From Tomocerus qinae (taxonomy: Eukaryota; Arthropoda; Collembola; Entomobryomorpha; Tomoceridae), in assembly GCA_020055645.1 (NCBI GenBank), contig CM034547.1, forward strand, positions 19,135,013 to 19,199,012: a stretch of DNA of 64,000 bases, given 5' to 3'. A program made the translations under genes and the position numbers. This document shows positions 62,047-64,000 of this stretch, one piece after another. A model generated the notes under the pieces. The model worked only from the letters and a program-made list of their open reading frames with translations, made no database searches and was not told where the DNA came from. How positions within the stretch are numbered: the stretch's first letter is position 1; each line of letters starts with the position of its first letter.

Positions 62047-64000
62047 GCGAGTGTCAATTCAATTGGAGTATTTATCTAACCGTCGAATTGCAATCGAATA
62101 ATTCAGTCCTGACTAAACCACACATTAAATTTTGTTTGTCAGCCAAAGCCATTTTATCAAATCACTTGAAACGTCAAACTGTGATTTGTCTCATGCTACA
62201 TTTCTGAAGCCACGACACACGTAAAACAGCACACAATGACAATACAACGACACAGTGACACAATAAGCACATAATTAATATCAATAAAACTATTAATGTG
62301 GGTTATTGTTAAAACAAACACAATTAGTTGTAAATAGTATACTTATGATTTTATAATCTGGTTTAATAAGTTGTCAGTCTGGCCGCTATCGTTTGGTTAG
62401 TATTGAACATTCAATTTAACGTGCTTGTAATTGTATTATTTATTTAATGCATAAGCTATGTAGTTTATAAAGATGCAATTTGAAAAGTCCTTGCAGGTTA
62501 GGTTAATAGATTATGTAAAGTACATGCACATGTACTCGTTCCAAGTGTTTCTAGTTTAGATTATCATGTCTGTATGATACAGTAATCTGGGTCTTAATGG
62601 CAATATTTAATTTACTTATGTTTGTATTGGAGTTACCGATAAAGTTTTATTTTCCTCGACCCACAGTTTCCTTGCTTTGTTCTTGGCAACTGAGAGTGAA
62701 TATTCAACTGAGCGGGACCCGGACGTTGAGACGGAGATATATACTAGCACCGAAATAAAACACGAGGAGACACACAAAAACTCGGAGCGGAAACTTTTTT
62801 GCGTTGTTTATAAATACTGCAGTAGTAAATGCTAAGATTTTTATATTTGTACTAGGGTTATTTTTATTTACTTGATGTGAACACGTTGAGTTAGTTGTGA
62901 ATAGTGAAATTTTTGGAGGTGTGTTCTCCAGAGGAATGTCTAAGCAAGAGTGCCTGCTGGTTTAAGAATAGTGCTCTATAAATTCGTCTCTTCTTCTCTG
63001 ATCTAATCTTTCAGTTTCCTCTTTGTCCTATGCCCTTACCTAATACATATACTCCTAGATATACTCTTCCATTATGTTATGTGTAGCGTATCTTTGCACT
63101 CTGTATGTAACTTTTGATACTGAGGGAAATCTTATACATACAACTGTGTCGATTCAAGAGAATCTGACTTAACAGCAGTAGTACGTAGTCGAGATATACT
63201 TCAGTATATAGGATGAGCAGTGCTCAAACGCAAATGCTAAACTGCTGCTGCGTATACTATCGTAGTAGGTATCTGGTAGTAAAGTAGAGAGTAAATACGT
63301 ACTACGTTCTCTGTGTTCTATCTAAATGTACCTATACCTTAATAAGGCAACTCTTACTATTTACTAAGCAGTTGGTAAACAATAATTTGTATTTCGACTA
63401 CAGCCTACGAAATGAATGGGAAGATTTGCTTTGATATGCTGAGAGCTAACAAAATATTAACAAAGTACGTTGTAAGTATCAGAGATTATCAAACTAGGTG
63501 TTACTACTACATGTCCTTACTAACTGGAGTGTTCCTTCGAACTGACACTCAATTCCTGCACACCATCACCTATAGCTTATTTGCTAACCAACCTTCTATC
63601 TCTACACCTATAAACATTATATAAGTGATTGCTTTGTGTTTTTACGAACGAATATCTACACACGCCTACTTCGGCACTTGCAATTATAATCCTTATACCG
63701 TCTAGCCAAATCAAATTCCTGTAACATACTACAAAGGAGGAAAACAGCTTACATAAATATTTTTTATAATGTTAAACATTAAGTACCGATTATCTATTAA
63801 TATAAGTCGTGAATTATATGCAGTACAAAAATATTTTTTAATAAGGTACGAAGTTTTTAATAAAATAGACAAATTTGGGTAAATGTGCCCGGCAGGGCAG
63901 ATGCAAGGACGTAGTACAAAAGTTGTCCATATAAAAACAGAACCCCAAAGCTCTGTGTTCATTTTGCAAAAGGAGGAGAATGAAAACCATGGATAACTTG
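62047..64000. other. AQP-c upstream region, no further gene recognised
   Basis: Should hold the AQP-c 5' UTR and promoter. A GC-richer patch at 62690-62800 might mark a promoter or a repeat. Short frames at 63412-63624 (plus) and 63729-63962 (minus) look accidental. Confidence 0.4.

Noticed and set aside
1-64000. CRISPR arrays, bacterial operons, retrovirus-like elements and rRNA genes
   Set aside because: No regularly spaced repeats, no unsplit gene clusters, no long terminal repeats or gag/pol-like frames, and no rRNA-like sequence were seen.

Overview
The window reads as arthropod, most likely insect, nuclear DNA. It is AT-rich, its genes are split into many small exons by GT-AG introns, and its gene set is animal: a membrane-type transglutaminase like grasshopper annulin, the polyadenylation factor CPSF160, three aquaporins, a peptidoglycan recognition protein, two cystathionine gamma-lyases and an HP1-like chromodomain protein. 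I rebuilt the spliced genes by hand from reading frame, intron phase and splice signals. All exon coordinates below come from that reading, with no transcript data.

Layout. 1-1530 holds no recognised gene, followed by a small minus-strand ORF (1531-1722). Transglutaminase (plus, 1767-6879, 14 exons) converges on CPSF1 (minus, 7294-13207, 20 exons). Two aquaporins follow on the minus strand: AQP-a (14182-16381) and AQP-b (18365-21493). AQP-b has a TATA/Inr promoter and a non-coding first exon near 22.8-22.9 kb. About 9.5 kb without a recognisable gene follows, containing two candidate non-coding exons. Next come a secreted PGRP (plus, 32415-33551), two tandem cystathionine gamma-lyase genes (plus, 34021-36553 and 39447-41359) and an HP1-like gene (minus, 41598-42975). 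43-46.2 kb is rich in repeats: two TTAA-bounded hairpin elements and a mariner-type palindrome of about 0.94 kb. AQP-c (minus, 47004-62046) fills most of the rest, with a 9.7-kb intron and a first exon that adds about 410 residues in front of the channel.

How the genes relate. The three aquaporins share a strand and many splice positions and look like one old tandem family, as insect Prip/Eglp genes are. They differ at the pore: AQP-a is a normal water-channel type, AQP-b has NSA in place of the second NPA, and AQP-c lacks the pore histidine, as in entomoglyceroporins. The immune, sulfur-metabolism and chromatin genes between AQP-b and AQP-c look unrelated to them. I saw no clearly new multi-gene system. 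The most unusual items are the long aquaporin N-terminal extension, the series of micro-exons down to 8 nt in the channel genes, and the uneven similarity of the two lyase genes.
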